From: a virus
Strand: one strand, 5' to 3'
IMG/VR virus record: IMGVR_UViG_3300027896_001521
Location: 1 to 31,651 of that record
Length of the DNA stretch: 31,651 nucleotides
Below the pieces are notes generated by a model. That model made no database searches and was not told the DNA's origin. It saw nothing but the letters and a program-made list of their open reading frames with translations. Both the position numbers and the translations under genes were made by a program. Positions 1 to 7,787 of the stretch are shown here, one piece after another. Positions within the stretch are counted from its first letter, which is position 1; each line of letters starts with the position of its first letter.

Positions 1-1
1 G

Positions 2-1006
2 AAAAATCTTATACGATGGACAGCAAATGGTGCAAACAGTAATCATTGGATATCATATATTGGTTTTGGTGCCGCTACTGCGGGAGATATTTATACAGGC
101 AAGTTAATTCTAAAAGATTTAAATCAACGTTATATTATGATACAGTCTTATGGATATACGACTGCAGAACAATTTAAACTGGAAATAGATTTAACACTTG
201 GAACGGTTACTCCATCATCTACGGGCGCGCATCCCAATACTTTTGCGGGAAGCATAAAATTAAATAGTGATGGAAGTTATCTTGTTGAATACACATTTAC
301 TGTACCCACAACGGAAACAATAGATAAACCCTTTGTATTATTTACGGATTCCGCATGGAATTATAATTCTACTGCTGCTGGTTCCTGTGACTTTGCCGCC
401 TTCACCGTGGTCAAATCCCCCTTCCAAGTGCCGATAATCTATCCCGTCTCCGAAACCAACGCGACGTATGCGGGGGCGGCGACGAATCTGTCTCGCACAA
501 TTATTACAACTGCTGGAAAGCATTTAATTCTTGGCGCGGTAGTAAAAGCAAATCATGCTCCAACATCCGAAGCTGCAAACGCATTGCCGCGAGTGATTTC
601 TTGCCATGACCTTGCGCATGATTTAACCACGTATCGCCGAATCATTTTTGACCAAGCCAACAATTCAGTATCTGGTGATAACAACATTGGCGCGTCGGCA
701 ACAATCAACGCCTCCGCGTGGAGAACTGCCGCCGCCGCGAATAAACCGATAGCTTACATCTATTCCGGCTCTCGTTTAGTTGCGTATGACGGTACAACCT
801 TCTGGAACGCCGGAGACGATACGGGCAATGCACAGGCAAACGCAAATATTAATAACCTTTCCATCGGTTCACGAAATAACAACGGTACATTTAGCCAACA
901 GGTCAACGCGGGGGTGAAAAATGCGTTAGTCTTGGAAATGCCAAATATACCGACGCTGGCGGAATTACAGAGTCTCGCGGCAAATCTTTTGAGGATTAGC
1001 CAATGA
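2..1006 (+). CDS. Virion structural protein, 5' partial (LamG/jelly-roll-like C-terminal half)
   Basis: The frame is open from base 2, with no stop before the first internal ATG at 137, so the gene begins outside the window. The visible part is about 334 residues. It is rich in Ala, Asn, Thr and Ser with alternating beta-strand character, as in concanavalin-A/LamG-like domains of phage tail or appendage proteins. Its end, an Ala/Leu-rich helix after a conserved-looking LVLE segment, is like many phage surface proteins. It overlaps the next gene by ATGA. The specific role (fibre, spike or decoration) cannot be told from this fragment. Confidence 0.6.
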   Translation, partial: KNLIRWTANGANSNHWISYIGFGAATAGDIYTGKLILKDLNQRYIMIQSYGYTTAEQFKLEIDLTLGTVTPSSTGAHPNTFAGSIKLNSDGSYLVEYTFTVPTTETIDKPFVLFTDSAWNYNSTAAGSCDFAAFTVVKSPFQVPIIYPVSETNATYAGAATNLSRTIITTAGKHLILGAVVKANHAPTSEAANALPRVISCHDLAHDLTTYRRIIFDQANNSVSGDNNIGASATINASAWRTAAAANKPIAYIYSGSRLVAYDGTTFWNAGDDTGNAQANANINNLSIGSRNNNGTFSQQVNAGVKNALVLEMPNIPTLAELQSLAANLLRISQ

Positions 1007-1428
1007 GTTTTGTTGCCGCCTTCGCCAAACCGCTGCCCGCCATTCCCGTCAAGGGCGGGAAGATACAGCCTGTCGAATTATATAAGACGGTGCGAATCTA
1101 TCAAGACGGTACGGCACAAGAACAGGTTGAAGTTAATTATCTCAATCTTTCGGACGAGGACGCCAAGATTCCTTTTAGCGATAGCCCGTTATACGGTTGC
1201 GCCTGTCAAATGGGAGACGTGATTGTTGCCATTGGCATCGAGGATGAACATTGGTTAGCTCTCAACTCGGATTATCAAGAACTCGAAGCCGATGAAAAAG
1301 GCTTTATCCCCGGAATGGTGGGCGCAATAACAACGGCGGTAAACGACGAAAAAGGCATAGCGCATCAGATAACCTTGATGGGTGGACCGCAACCAAAAGT
1401 CAACCCAGATAAATTAGAGTTGCCATGA
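1003..1428 (+). CDS. Hypothetical phage protein, 141 aa
   Basis: I do not recognise the family. The 141-residue protein starts at the ATGA overlap with the upstream virion gene and ends in an ATGA overlap with the next gene, so it is translationally coupled in the late operon. No membrane segment or signal peptide is visible. The middle is acidic and the C-terminus is Pro/Lys-rich. Its position directly after an appendage-like gene suggests a virion accessory or chaperone role, which is inference only. Confidence 0.6.
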   Translation: MSFVAAFAKPLPAIPVKGGKIQPVELYKTVRIYQDGTAQEQVEVNYLNLSDEDAKIPFSDSPLYGCACQMGDVIVAIGIEDEHWLALNSDYQELEADEKGFIPGMVGAITTAVNDEKGIAHQITLMGGPQPKVNPDKLELP

Positions 1429-1748
1429 GTGACGAAACAAGACGACAACTTCGCATTGACGCCGACGAACTTACAATGCATGTAAAGTTGGCAGTCACGG
1501 AAGCCCTGAACTGCTGGCGCAAGGAACGTTTTGCAGACTGTCCAATCATGGAACTTAAGGAAGCCGTTTGGGGCAAGGACGGAATCCATGATACATTGCG
1601 GGATGTTAAGACCGCCTGCGAAAGTACAAAAAAAAATCTTGAGGCGCATGTTGCAATACATAAAGATTCAAAGTCATGGATTTTTAGCGTTGTGGGCGCG
1701 GTCATTGCGGGAATTATTATCGCGCTTATTGGGGTTTTGTTAAAATGA
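1425..1748 (+). CDS. Small membrane protein with XhlA-like layout
   Basis: The 107-residue protein has a charged, helical N-terminal part of about 80 residues, then one strongly hydrophobic segment (about residues 84-105) rich in Ile, Val, Ala and Gly, ending in a short Leu-Leu-Lys tail. This soluble-helix plus C-terminal anchor layout is that of XhlA/hemolysin-type proteins found beside phage holins. It overlaps the next small membrane gene by ATGA and sits in the presumed lysis block. The assignment rests on topology and context, not on a recognised motif. Confidence 0.6.
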   Translation: MSDETRRQLRIDADELTMHVKLAVTEALNCWRKERFADCPIMELKEAVWGKDGIHDTLRDVKTACESTKKNLEAHVAIHKDSKSWIFSVVGAVIAGIIIALIGVLLK

Positions 1749-1849
1749 ACGACGAATTAAAATTTTGGGAGCGCGTTGTTTTTCTAATGGTGGGCTATTT
1801 TCTCGGAGTCCTGACCGCCGGACTCCTAAGCCACTATTTGAGGCGGTAA
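1745..1849 (+). CDS. 34-residue single-span membrane peptide
   Basis: The start codon at 1745 overlaps the previous stop as ATGA, and the frame runs 34 codons to TAA at 1847-1849. A short charged N-terminus (MNDELKFWER) is followed by a hydrophobic span of about 20 residues and a basic end (HYLRR), giving a likely N-out or N-in single-pass topology. A strong ribosome-binding site for the next gene begins right after the stop. Small size, coupling and neighbouring holin-like genes suggest a lysis or membrane accessory peptide. Confidence 0.55.
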   Translation: MNDELKFWERVVFLMVGYFLGVLTAGLLSHYLRR

Positions 1850-1865
1850 AAGGAGAACTGAAAAC

Positions 1866-2234
1866 ATGCTGCAAACAATTCTACATTATGTCTGGACGAT
1901 CCTTAATTCGCCGATTGGCATAACTTTGGCGGCATCCGCCGTGTTGTATATCCTCAATAAGATATATAGCAAGAAGCCACTGTGGAAACAGTACGAAGGC
2001 ACGGTTATAGCCGCCATCCAATGGGCGGAAAAGACTATCCCTGACAATACTCCGAATAAGTCTCTGGCGAAGGCTGACGCCGCGCTGAAATACATCCTTG
2101 ATGTTTATGCCAAGACTAACGCTGGGGTTGCGCCCACTGTGACGGAAACAAACGAACTAAAACAGGGAATCAATATCGTCCACGCGCAACTGGAATCAAA
2201 CGGCAATTTGGATGATAAGGCGAAAGTGGCATGA
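1866..2234 (+). CDS. Putative holin, LL-H-like layout
   Basis: An AAAGGAG ribosome-binding site at about 1849-1855 precedes this 122-residue protein. The N-terminus carries one transmembrane segment (about residues 14-32) followed by a Lys-rich turn. The rest is a soluble helical domain starting with an Ala-Ile-rich stretch around residues 46-55 and containing a Lys/Ala helix near residue 65-80. This order, N-terminal anchor then amphipathic helices, matches the LL-H type phage holin family. Its setting among small membrane genes supports a role in inner-membrane permeabilisation. No experimental-type motif exists to prove it. Confidence 0.5.
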   Translation: MLQTILHYVWTILNSPIGITLAASAVLYILNKIYSKKPLWKQYEGTVIAAIQWAEKTIPDNTPNKSLAKADAALKYILDVYAKTNAGVAPTVTETNELKQGINIVHAQLESNGNLDDKAKVA

Positions 2235-2599
2235 GTCTATTGATTGACTTTTTCATTCAGCTTTTGAAAGCCTTGCTTCCAGCGGCTATCCAGTCAGTCA
2301 AAGATAATTCGCCGGATACGACAGAAGAAGCAAAGCCCGATTTGCAGGTGAAAACCGCAATGGAAAATAAGATACGAGCCGCTCTTAAAGTTTCTGCATC
2401 CTCTCTATTAATTATGATGCTGGCGGGCGGCTGTTTTACTAATACCGTTTATGTCGAAGCCGGAACGCCGGTAAAATTGCGGCAATCCATACCGGCATGT
2501 AGGGTGTGGATTCCAGTAAGGGGCAAACTAACCGCCGGTGTAGTTACGATACCAGAGGGCTGGTGGGCGTGTAATTTAAGTTCCACAGATTTGAAATGA
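2231..2599 (+). CDS. Spanin-like lipoprotein with internal lipobox; possible dual start
   Basis: The full frame is 122 residues and starts at an ATGA overlap. The first 43 residues are an amphipathic/acidic region. Residue 44 is an internal ATG (2360) with an AGGTG ribosome-binding site at 2346-2350. From that Met the protein reads as a lipoprotein precursor: a basic n-region, a hydrophobic core and the lipobox LAGGC, with the lipidated Cys at residue 68. The mature part contains a GTPV-type segment and an IPEGWWAC-like end, a pattern I associate with phage outer-membrane spanin-like lipoproteins. Two products, long membrane form and short lipoprotein, are possible. The family call is from memory of such patterns. 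Confidence 0.55.
   Translation: MSLLIDFFIQLLKALLPAAIQSVKDNSPDTTEEAKPDLQVKTAMENKIRAALKVSASSLLIMMLAGGCFTNTVYVEAGTPVKLRQSIPACRVWIPVRGKLTAGVVTIPEGWWACNLSSTDLK
2360..2599 (+). promoter_or_regulatory. Internal translation start giving a short lipoprotein
   Basis: AGGTG (2346-2350) lies 9 bases before ATG 2360 in the same frame as the gene starting at 2231. The 79-residue product would begin with a signal-peptide-II sequence (MENKIR, then a hydrophobic core, then LAGGC). If only the upstream start were used, the lipobox would sit at residue 65-68, too deep for a normal signal peptide, which argues for the internal start. Confidence 0.45.
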
Positions 2600-2611
2600 A
2601 GGGATACTAAA

Positions 2612-3241
2612 ATGGTTGCCACTGTTAGCGACATTAAACTTGGGCGTAAGGCTCGCTTGTATATCAACACTGCCGCAACTTACGCCTCTCCCGCGTGGTT
2701 AGCGGTAAATATCCTCCAGAATGGAACGCTTACGCAAACCATTCAGGATGTAGCATTTGATTCCCGCGCCTCCAAGCATACCAAGCATGACCAAGCGCAG
2801 ATTACAACGGGATACAGTTTCAATGTCCCAGCCACAACCGTCATGGATAGCAATTTTATCAAACTGCAACGGTCATTCTTAGGCGGGCTGAAACTCGATA
2901 TGGCGATAATGGACAATACAATTACAACCGTGTACGCTCGCGGCGTCCGTGGTTATTTCCTTGTTCATAAATTCGACCGTTCCGAAGATATAAACGGCCA
3001 TGTGAATTATCAGGTTGAAATCAAGCCGGCCTATGATGCAACCTACGATCTGATTGATTACACGGTGCTCCCGAAGGCGATTACGTCCGGCTCCGCGATG
3101 ATTGCCGGGGCGTCTGCATACTGGGATTCAACCAGCTTGATAGTAACCTCAACTGTGGGAACTAACACATCTCTCGGTAAGGTTATTACGGCTGTCGCCG
3201 ATGGAGCTACAACTGTAACGGTTGATATGTCCGCAGATTAG
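2612..3241 (+). CDS. Major tail protein (tail tube-like)
   Basis: This 209-residue protein has the look of a siphovirus tail-tube subunit. The N-terminus reads as a strand-rich segment with Gly-Arg-Lys-Ala and Trp-Leu-Ala-Val elements, then a Thr/Gln-rich stretch and an Arg-Ala-Ser motif that resembles the loop in tail-tube proteins. A Tyr/Asp-rich sandwich follows, then a Ser/Thr/Ala-rich C-terminal extension. In related phages this gene precedes the tail assembly chaperones. Here seven glycan-related genes stand between them. The ribosome-binding site is AAGGGA just before ATG 2612. Confidence 0.6.
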   Translation: MVATVSDIKLGRKARLYINTAATYASPAWLAVNILQNGTLTQTIQDVAFDSRASKHTKHDQAQITTGYSFNVPATTVMDSNFIKLQRSFLGGLKLDMAIMDNTITTVYARGVRGYFLVHKFDRSEDINGHVNYQVEIKPAYDATYDLIDYTVLPKAITSGSAMIAGASAYWDSTSLIVTSTVGTNTSLGKVITAVADGATTVTVDMSAD

Positions 3242-3258
3242 CTGTAACATAAACCGGA

Positions 3259-3286
3259 GGGCGGAAAGGCCGTCCGCACTCCGCCC
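3259..3286 (+). repeat. GC-rich hairpin between tail tube and deacetylase genes
   Basis: GGGCGG at 3259-3264 can pair with CCGCCC at 3281-3286. An alternative hairpin pairs GCGGA 3261-3265 with TCCGC 3273-3277, with loop AAGGCCG. No T-run follows, so it is not a standard terminator. It sits exactly at the left border of the glycan cassette, just before the ribosome-binding site at 3293-3298. It may tune mRNA stability or translation of the cassette. Confidence 0.5.
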
Positions 3287-3302
3287 GCGCACAGGAGAAC
3301 TC

Positions 3303-3935
3303 ATGCCGTCCAATAAAATAATCACATTATCTTTTGACGATGGTACAAACGCTGATAGAGGCGTTATGGAACGCATACGGGCGGTAAAAGGTACGGCAAC
3401 TTTCTATCTTTGCTCCCATTGGATTTCAGAGGCGATATATCCCGGCGTGTTTTGGCCGGAAATATCAAAACTGTATGATGGATTTGAAGTTGGCGGCCAT
3501 ACACAAACACACTGGAAGTTTTGCAAGATAAAAGAAGACCCCGCCGAAATCGCCGCCGGAAAAGAGGAAGTTGAAGCAATTATTAAGAAGCCGCTGAAAT
3601 GCTTTGCATATCCCTATGGGTATGTACACGATAAGGACGCTGTAAGAGCGGCGGGGTTTGAATTTGCCCGAACCGTAAAACAAACTTTTGATATACGGGC
3701 GGATGCTGGCGATCCTTACGAGCAGCCGACATCGTCTACACTCAATATCAATTTTGCAACGAATATAATCCAGACATTCTTTGAACGTGAACAGCCTATA
3801 CACTTGCTGGGGCATTCTTGGCAATATTTGGTAGCGGGGTATAATACGTTGGATGTTCTTTTGAAACGTATGGAAGGAAGCGGATATACATATCTTACTA
3901 ATTACGAATTTTTTAAGGAGACGTGCCGCCCATGA
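3303..3935 (+). CDS. Polysaccharide deacetylase, NodB/CE4 family
   Basis: The 210-residue protein is predicted to remove N- or O-acetyl groups from a sugar polymer using a divalent metal. CE4 motifs are visible: LSFDDG with the base and metal Asp at 12-13, the metal pair HTQTH at 66-70, an AYPYG segment at 102-106 in the position of the RxxPY motif (the Arg is absent), and LLGHS with the late catalytic-type His at 171. ATG 3303 was chosen because AGGAGA (3293-3298) precedes it; an in-frame start 81 bases upstream would overlap the tail gene. It ends in an ATGA overlap with a glycosyltransferase, which points to glycan modification. A peptidoglycan deacetylase is the alternative. Confidence 0.85.
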   Translation: MPSNKIITLSFDDGTNADRGVMERIRAVKGTATFYLCSHWISEAIYPGVFWPEISKLYDGFEVGGHTQTHWKFCKIKEDPAEIAAGKEEVEAIIKKPLKCFAYPYGYVHDKDAVRAAGFEFARTVKQTFDIRADAGDPYEQPTSSTLNINFATNIIQTFFEREQPIHLLGHSWQYLVAGYNTLDVLLKRMEGSGYTYLTNYEFFKETCRP

Positions 3936-4507
3936 TTCCGGAGTTATCTATCTGCATCGGCATATTCAACCGCTGGGAGATATTCCAGAAGGGCTACTCT
4001 GCGTTGGCGGATTCTATTCTTGCCGTGGGGATAGGCTTGGAATTGGTTATTGCAGATTTTACTATCGGCGGTTGCCCTGCATGGATAGATGATGAATGCG
4101 GGGAATCATTTGAAATTGTCGTTTGTAACAATTCCGGGAAGAAATTCACACGTGGAGGGGCGCGAAATGCTGCGGCGATTACTGCAAAGGCTGATAATCT
4201 TTTTTTCATGGATGCGGATATGATTCTTATTCCTGCTGTTTTAAGGCGGGGATTGGAAGTTATAAAAGACGGCAAGGCGTTCTTTCCATATTATGACCGC
4301 ATTACTCCCGATGGATTGTCAACCGAAATTGGCATTGGAACGGGAAACGTATTCTGTTCAAAAGCGGCTTATGAATCCGCTGGACGGTTTCCTGAAATTG
4401 ACGGCTGGGGAAAAGAAGATACTTTGTTTTCTCATTGGTTTAAAGAACGCGGCTTAATGGTAAGAGAGAAGTTTCCGGGGTTCTTGCATCAATATCACAA
4501 AGGATAA
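3932..4507 (+). CDS. GT2 / galactosyltransferase-like glycosyltransferase
   Basis: The 191-residue protein shows a GT-A fold pattern: a short N-terminal strand with a GIFNR-like nucleotide-binding segment (residues 10-14), RGGARN (74-79), the metal-binding DAD at 94-96, and GWGKED at 158-163, the hallmark of the galactosyltransferase C-terminal (Glyco_transf_7C) motif. It should transfer a hexose or hexosamine from a nucleotide sugar. ATG 3932 forms an ATGA overlap with the deacetylase stop and lies 11 bases after AAGGAG; the in-frame GTG at 3923 is only 2 bases from it and is less likely. No membrane segment is present. Donor and acceptor are unknown. Confidence 0.8.
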   Translation: MIPELSICIGIFNRWEIFQKGYSALADSILAVGIGLELVIADFTIGGCPAWIDDECGESFEIVVCNNSGKKFTRGGARNAAAITAKADNLFFMDADMILIPAVLRRGLEVIKDGKAFFPYYDRITPDGLSTEIGIGTGNVFCSKAAYESAGRFPEIDGWGKEDTLFSHWFKERGLMVREKFPGFLHQYHKG

Positions 4508-4513
4508 CATATC

Positions 4514-5077
4514 ATGGGAGATGGAGTTTTAAGCGATAGTAAACTTGCAGAGGCGATGGGATACATCGAGGGCACGGCTGGCGACCTTGCTGAGGTAGGG
4601 GTTTATACTGGAAATTTGTTTAGACGCCTTTGCCGATACGCCGAACAGCGGGAATGTATAGCTTACGCCTATGATTCTTTTGAAGGCTTTGCCGCTCCGG
4701 GGGCATTGGATGACGCCCAGCAATATCCGGCGGGTAGTATGAGTTGTAGTATAGATGAATTTACAAAACTGCTTTCTAGTGCTTCTATATCACATAGATA
4801 TTATGAATTATGCAAGGGCTTCATTCCTGCTTGCTTTTCGCCTTACGATCCTCATTTCGCTTTTATATATATTGACATTGACCACTATCAGCCGACAAAG
4901 GACGCGATTCTATGGGCTTTGAATCATTTGAAATTCGGCGGCGTTCTTGGATTTGATGACGTTAAATTTGGATGGAATCGAGAGGCGGCGGGTGCAATCA
5001 ATGAATTCCTTGCCATTACACCGCATGAAGTTTTGATTCCAGAGGAAAACTGGCAACTGTTTATAAGGCTGAAATAA
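4514..5077 (+). CDS. TylF/macrocin-O-methyltransferase-like SAM methyltransferase
   Basis: The 187-residue protein carries class I methyltransferase features: AEVGVYTGN (residues 26-34) as the SAM-binding loop, YDSFEGF (53-59) typical of the TylF family, and YIDIDHYQP with the metal-type Asp pair at 121-123, followed by a GGVLGFDD strand. TylF-type enzymes methylate sugar hydroxyls, which fits the flanking glycosyltransferases. It is a little shorter than stand-alone TylF proteins. AAAGGA at 4499-4504 supports ATG 4514. Its stop overlaps the next start as TAATG. A sugar O-methyltransferase for a phage-made or host glycan is the best reading. Confidence 0.8.
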   Translation: MGDGVLSDSKLAEAMGYIEGTAGDLAEVGVYTGNLFRRLCRYAEQRECIAYAYDSFEGFAAPGALDDAQQYPAGSMSCSIDEFTKLLSSASISHRYYELCKGFIPACFSPYDPHFAFIYIDIDHYQPTKDAILWALNHLKFGGVLGFDDVKFGWNREAAGAINEFLAITPHEVLIPEENWQLFIRLK

Positions 5078-5622
5078 TGCCGATGGATGCGTATGCCTCT
5101 CATATTCCCATTCTTGCCGGCGTTGCTTCGGCAGTTAAGGGGAATATATTGGAACTGGGTGCGGGATTGTATTCAACTCCCTTGCTCCATGCTCTTTCCG
5201 GCGAAGAAAGAAAAATAGTCAGTTTGGATGATACGTCTTATTGGATTCAGAAATTTAATAGTTATCATACTCCATATCATACCTTCCATTGTGAAAACAA
5301 TCTGCGAGAATGCACTTTACTTACTTGTATTTATTGGCGGCTTGCCTTTGTAGATTGCACGGACGCTATACGCGGCGTATGCGTCAACAAATTAAAACGT
5401 CATGCTGATATAATTATGATTCACGATTCGCAGTGTATGGAGACGTATAATTATGGAATCATAATTAATGAATTTAAAGACAGGATAGATTTTTCATTTC
5501 CAGAGTTGAAAGTCAATCCAGAAGATTTAATTCCGTGGACGAGTCTATTGTCTGATATGGTGGACTTGGAGCGGTTTATGACGCTTGCTCCCAATGCGAA
5601 GAGAGTAAAACATGGGATTTGA
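5077..5622 (+). CDS. SAM-methyltransferase-like protein, copy 1 of tandem pair
   Basis: The 181-residue protein has an N-terminal YASHIPIL segment followed by ILELGAG (residues 24-30) and YSTPLLH, a glycine-rich SAM-binding loop of class I methyltransferases. A later IIMIHDS segment may be the acidic strand near the active site, and IPWTS near residue 153-157 is shared with the next gene. Those shared blocks show that the two genes arose by duplication. Substrate is unknown; the neighbours suggest a sugar. Overlap with the upstream gene is one base (TAATG). Confidence 0.65.
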   Translation: MPMDAYASHIPILAGVASAVKGNILELGAGLYSTPLLHALSGEERKIVSLDDTSYWIQKFNSYHTPYHTFHCENNLRECTLLTCIYWRLAFVDCTDAIRGVCVNKLKRHADIIMIHDSQCMETYNYGIIINEFKDRIDFSFPELKVNPEDLIPWTSLLSDMVDLERFMTLAPNAKRVKHGI

Positions 5623-6151
5623 TTTATATGCCTCTCACTTGCCGATACTTGTCGCCGTAGCGTCAAAAGCTAATGGCAACTTTCTGGAAATCGGAGCGGG
5701 CTATTACTCTACTCCGGTACTACATGCCATTGCCGCTGTGCGCGGGATTGAATTGACGACCGTTGAAACAAACCAACTTTATTATTATATGTTTGCGGAT
5801 TTAATAACCAATACGCATGGTTTTATTGTAGTAAAGCAGTCTACTGATTACAAAATAGAAGATTACGACCGCTGGGGAATGGCGTTTATTGATAACGACG
5901 ACTGCCCAAGAGCAGACCTGATACTGAAATTAAGAGATAAATGCCGCTACATAGTGGCACACGATACCGAAAACCTAAAGCCAAATTACGGTTTCGACCG
6001 GCTGGATGGAGCTTTCCAGTATCGCATTGATTTTAAATTCAAACGTTATCAGATAGAGCCTGAAATTATCATCCCGTGGACATCTGTATTTTCTGATACG
6101 GAGAATCTCGATTGGATTAGAAAGGCATTTCCCGAAAATGGAGAACAATAA
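5612..6151 (+). CDS. SAM-methyltransferase-like protein, copy 2 of tandem pair
   Basis: The 179-residue protein matches the upstream gene along its length: YASHLPIL near residue 6-13, FLEIGAG at 24-30, YSTPVLHA just after, a histidine-aspartate (AHDTE) strand, and IPWTS plus SDTENL near the end. It overlaps its paralogue by 11 bases and the following glycosyltransferase by 14 bases. Sequence between the shared blocks differs strongly, so the copies have diverged and may act on different positions or substrates. Function as an O- or N-methyltransferase is inferred from the SAM loop. Confidence 0.65.
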   Translation: MGFDLYASHLPILVAVASKANGNFLEIGAGYYSTPVLHAIAAVRGIELTTVETNQLYYYMFADLITNTHGFIVVKQSTDYKIEDYDRWGMAFIDNDDCPRADLILKLRDKCRYIVAHDTENLKPNYGFDRLDGAFQYRIDFKFKRYQIEPEIIIPWTSVFSDTENLDWIRKAFPENGEQ

Positions 6152-7787
6152 AATCCCCAACATTCTTAATTTCGTTTGGATTGGAGGCGAATTCCCGCCG
6201 TGGGTTAAACACATTACAGATGAATTCCGCAAACTCAATCCGGAGTTTGAAATAAAATTCCATAATGAAACTATACTGTCCGACGAATATAAAGAGCGGT
6301 TTCAATTCATTCCCGCTATGGATTCACGCTCGGACTTGCTGCGGCTCTCGGCGTTGAAGAAATTCGGCGGCTGGTATTTTGATTGCGATTTCTGGCCGAT
6401 ACGACCTATCAGAGACATTGTTTCGGCGTATGCGCTCTATGACGGCAAAGGTTTTATAACCAAGCAGCATTGGCATAAGAATCAAAGCCTGATATATGCC
6501 AACGGCGTACTTGCTATGCCGCCACAATCATTAGCTCCTGATATGTGGAGGCTCATTGATGATTGGATTGGCCGCATTCCGAAAGAGAAGCCGAACCGCT
6601 GCGACTATGGTCCCCAGCTATTCACAAAACTCATAGACAAATACCGCGATTTATTCATCGAGGCGGAATGGCCTTATTTCTACCCGCTCCCGAAGGCAAA
6701 GGCGCGGGGATTATATAGTATGATTCAAAACGGCACAGCCGATCCTGCAAGATGCCGGTATCTTACTCCGGAATTAAAATGTCAGGTTCCATTTGTATTC
6801 CATTTGTGGATGGGCGGAAAGACTGATTTGTCTTTTGCCAACAAAGACGCTAAACACCGCGTTATATATACGGCTCCGGACTATACGCATCAAGGACGAA
6901 TCAAGCCCGCGATAGTTGATGGGCTGGCGGCACTCGGTTATAATGTCCAGATAGAACAAGATTATCAAGTTGGAGATGACGCTGATATAGTTTGGAACTG
7001 GAACGGAATGAAAGGATTATCTGGGCAGATTCAGGACCGCGCTAAAGAATCAGGCTTGATTACATTCTATTTGGAGAATGGCTTTTTTGACCGCGCAAAC
7101 TATTATCAGATTGACCACAAAGGAATTTTGCATCACGCCTCATGGATGGAAAGTCTTAAAACACCCGCGCCGGCTGGGGGTAAACAGCGTTTTCTTAATG
7201 TTTGGCGCGAACCGCTAGTACCCCAGCGCATTACTGGCGACTACATATTGATTTTAGGTCAAGTTGTCGGGGACTCCCAGCTATACGGGTGCGAGATGGG
7301 CACGGCGGTTGACCTATGCTCTTTAGTACGCCAGCATCTCCCCGCTGATATTCCGCTATATTTCCGTCCACACCCTAAACACGACATCCGAGATACGGAG
7401 CGGGCGCGGCGATACGTTGAAATCTTGAAGAGTAAAGTCATACACGGCAATACTGCATTGCTTGAATCTCCGGATTTGAAGGCGGCAATTTCAAAGGCTC
7501 GCTTTGTTGTTACTATAAATTCTAATGCTGGCAATGAAGCTCTCGCTTGGGGGTGTCCCGTCCTAGCAATGGGAGACAGTGTATATACTCGCGGCGGGGT
7601 TGCCTTGCGAACCACAAAGGATACTTTCGCAGTTGATTTAAAGCGGATGCTTGACGGATGGAAGCCAGAACAAGCAGCGGTTGAAAATTATTTGCATTGG
7701 TTAGCGGCGCGGCAATGGAACTTGGATGAGATACGCAGCGGAGAAGCGTTAAAACCTCTAATTGAGGCGGCATACAAAACACCATGA
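6138..7787 (+). CDS. Two-domain glycosyltransferase: GT32-type DXD domain + KpsC/KpsS-like domain
   Basis: The 549-residue protein is the largest in the cassette. Residues 6-110 look like the GT32 sugar-binding DXD family: IPNILNFVWIGG near the start, SRSDLLRLSAL (63-73), then GGWYFDCDF with the metal-binding DCD at 82-84. After a linker near residue 230 the second half resembles capsule polysaccharide transferases of the KpsC/KpsS (Kdo) type: a GQVVGDSQL segment, RPHP at 410-413, and an INSNAGNEAL...GCPVLAMG block around 460-479 that matches the nucleotide-sugar binding end of that family. It overlaps both neighbours. It could add two successive sugars, the second perhaps Kdo-like. This arrangement is unusual for a phage. 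Confidence 0.75.
   Translation: MENNKIPNILNFVWIGGEFPPWVKHITDEFRKLNPEFEIKFHNETILSDEYKERFQFIPAMDSRSDLLRLSALKKFGGWYFDCDFWPIRPIRDIVSAYALYDGKGFITKQHWHKNQSLIYANGVLAMPPQSLAPDMWRLIDDWIGRIPKEKPNRCDYGPQLFTKLIDKYRDLFIEAEWPYFYPLPKAKARGLYSMIQNGTADPARCRYLTPELKCQVPFVFHLWMGGKTDLSFANKDAKHRVIYTAPDYTHQGRIKPAIVDGLAALGYNVQIEQDYQVGDDADIVWNWNGMKGLSGQIQDRAKESGLITFYLENGFFDRANYYQIDHKGILHHASWMESLKTPAPAGGKQRFLNVWREPLVPQRITGDYILILGQVVGDSQLYGCEMGTAVDLCSLVRQHLPADIPLYFRPHPKHDIRDTERARRYVEILKSKVIHGNTALLESPDLKAAISKARFVVTINSNAGNEALAWGCPVLAMGDSVYTRGGVALRTTKDTFAVDLKRMLDGWKPEQAAVENYLHWLAARQWNLDEIRSGEALKPLIEAAYKTP

Noticed and set aside
3222-3303. Upstream in-frame start for the deacetylase
   Set aside because: It would overlap the tail gene and cross a GC-rich hairpin; the AGGAGA-preceded ATG at 3303 gives a normal CE4 N-terminus.
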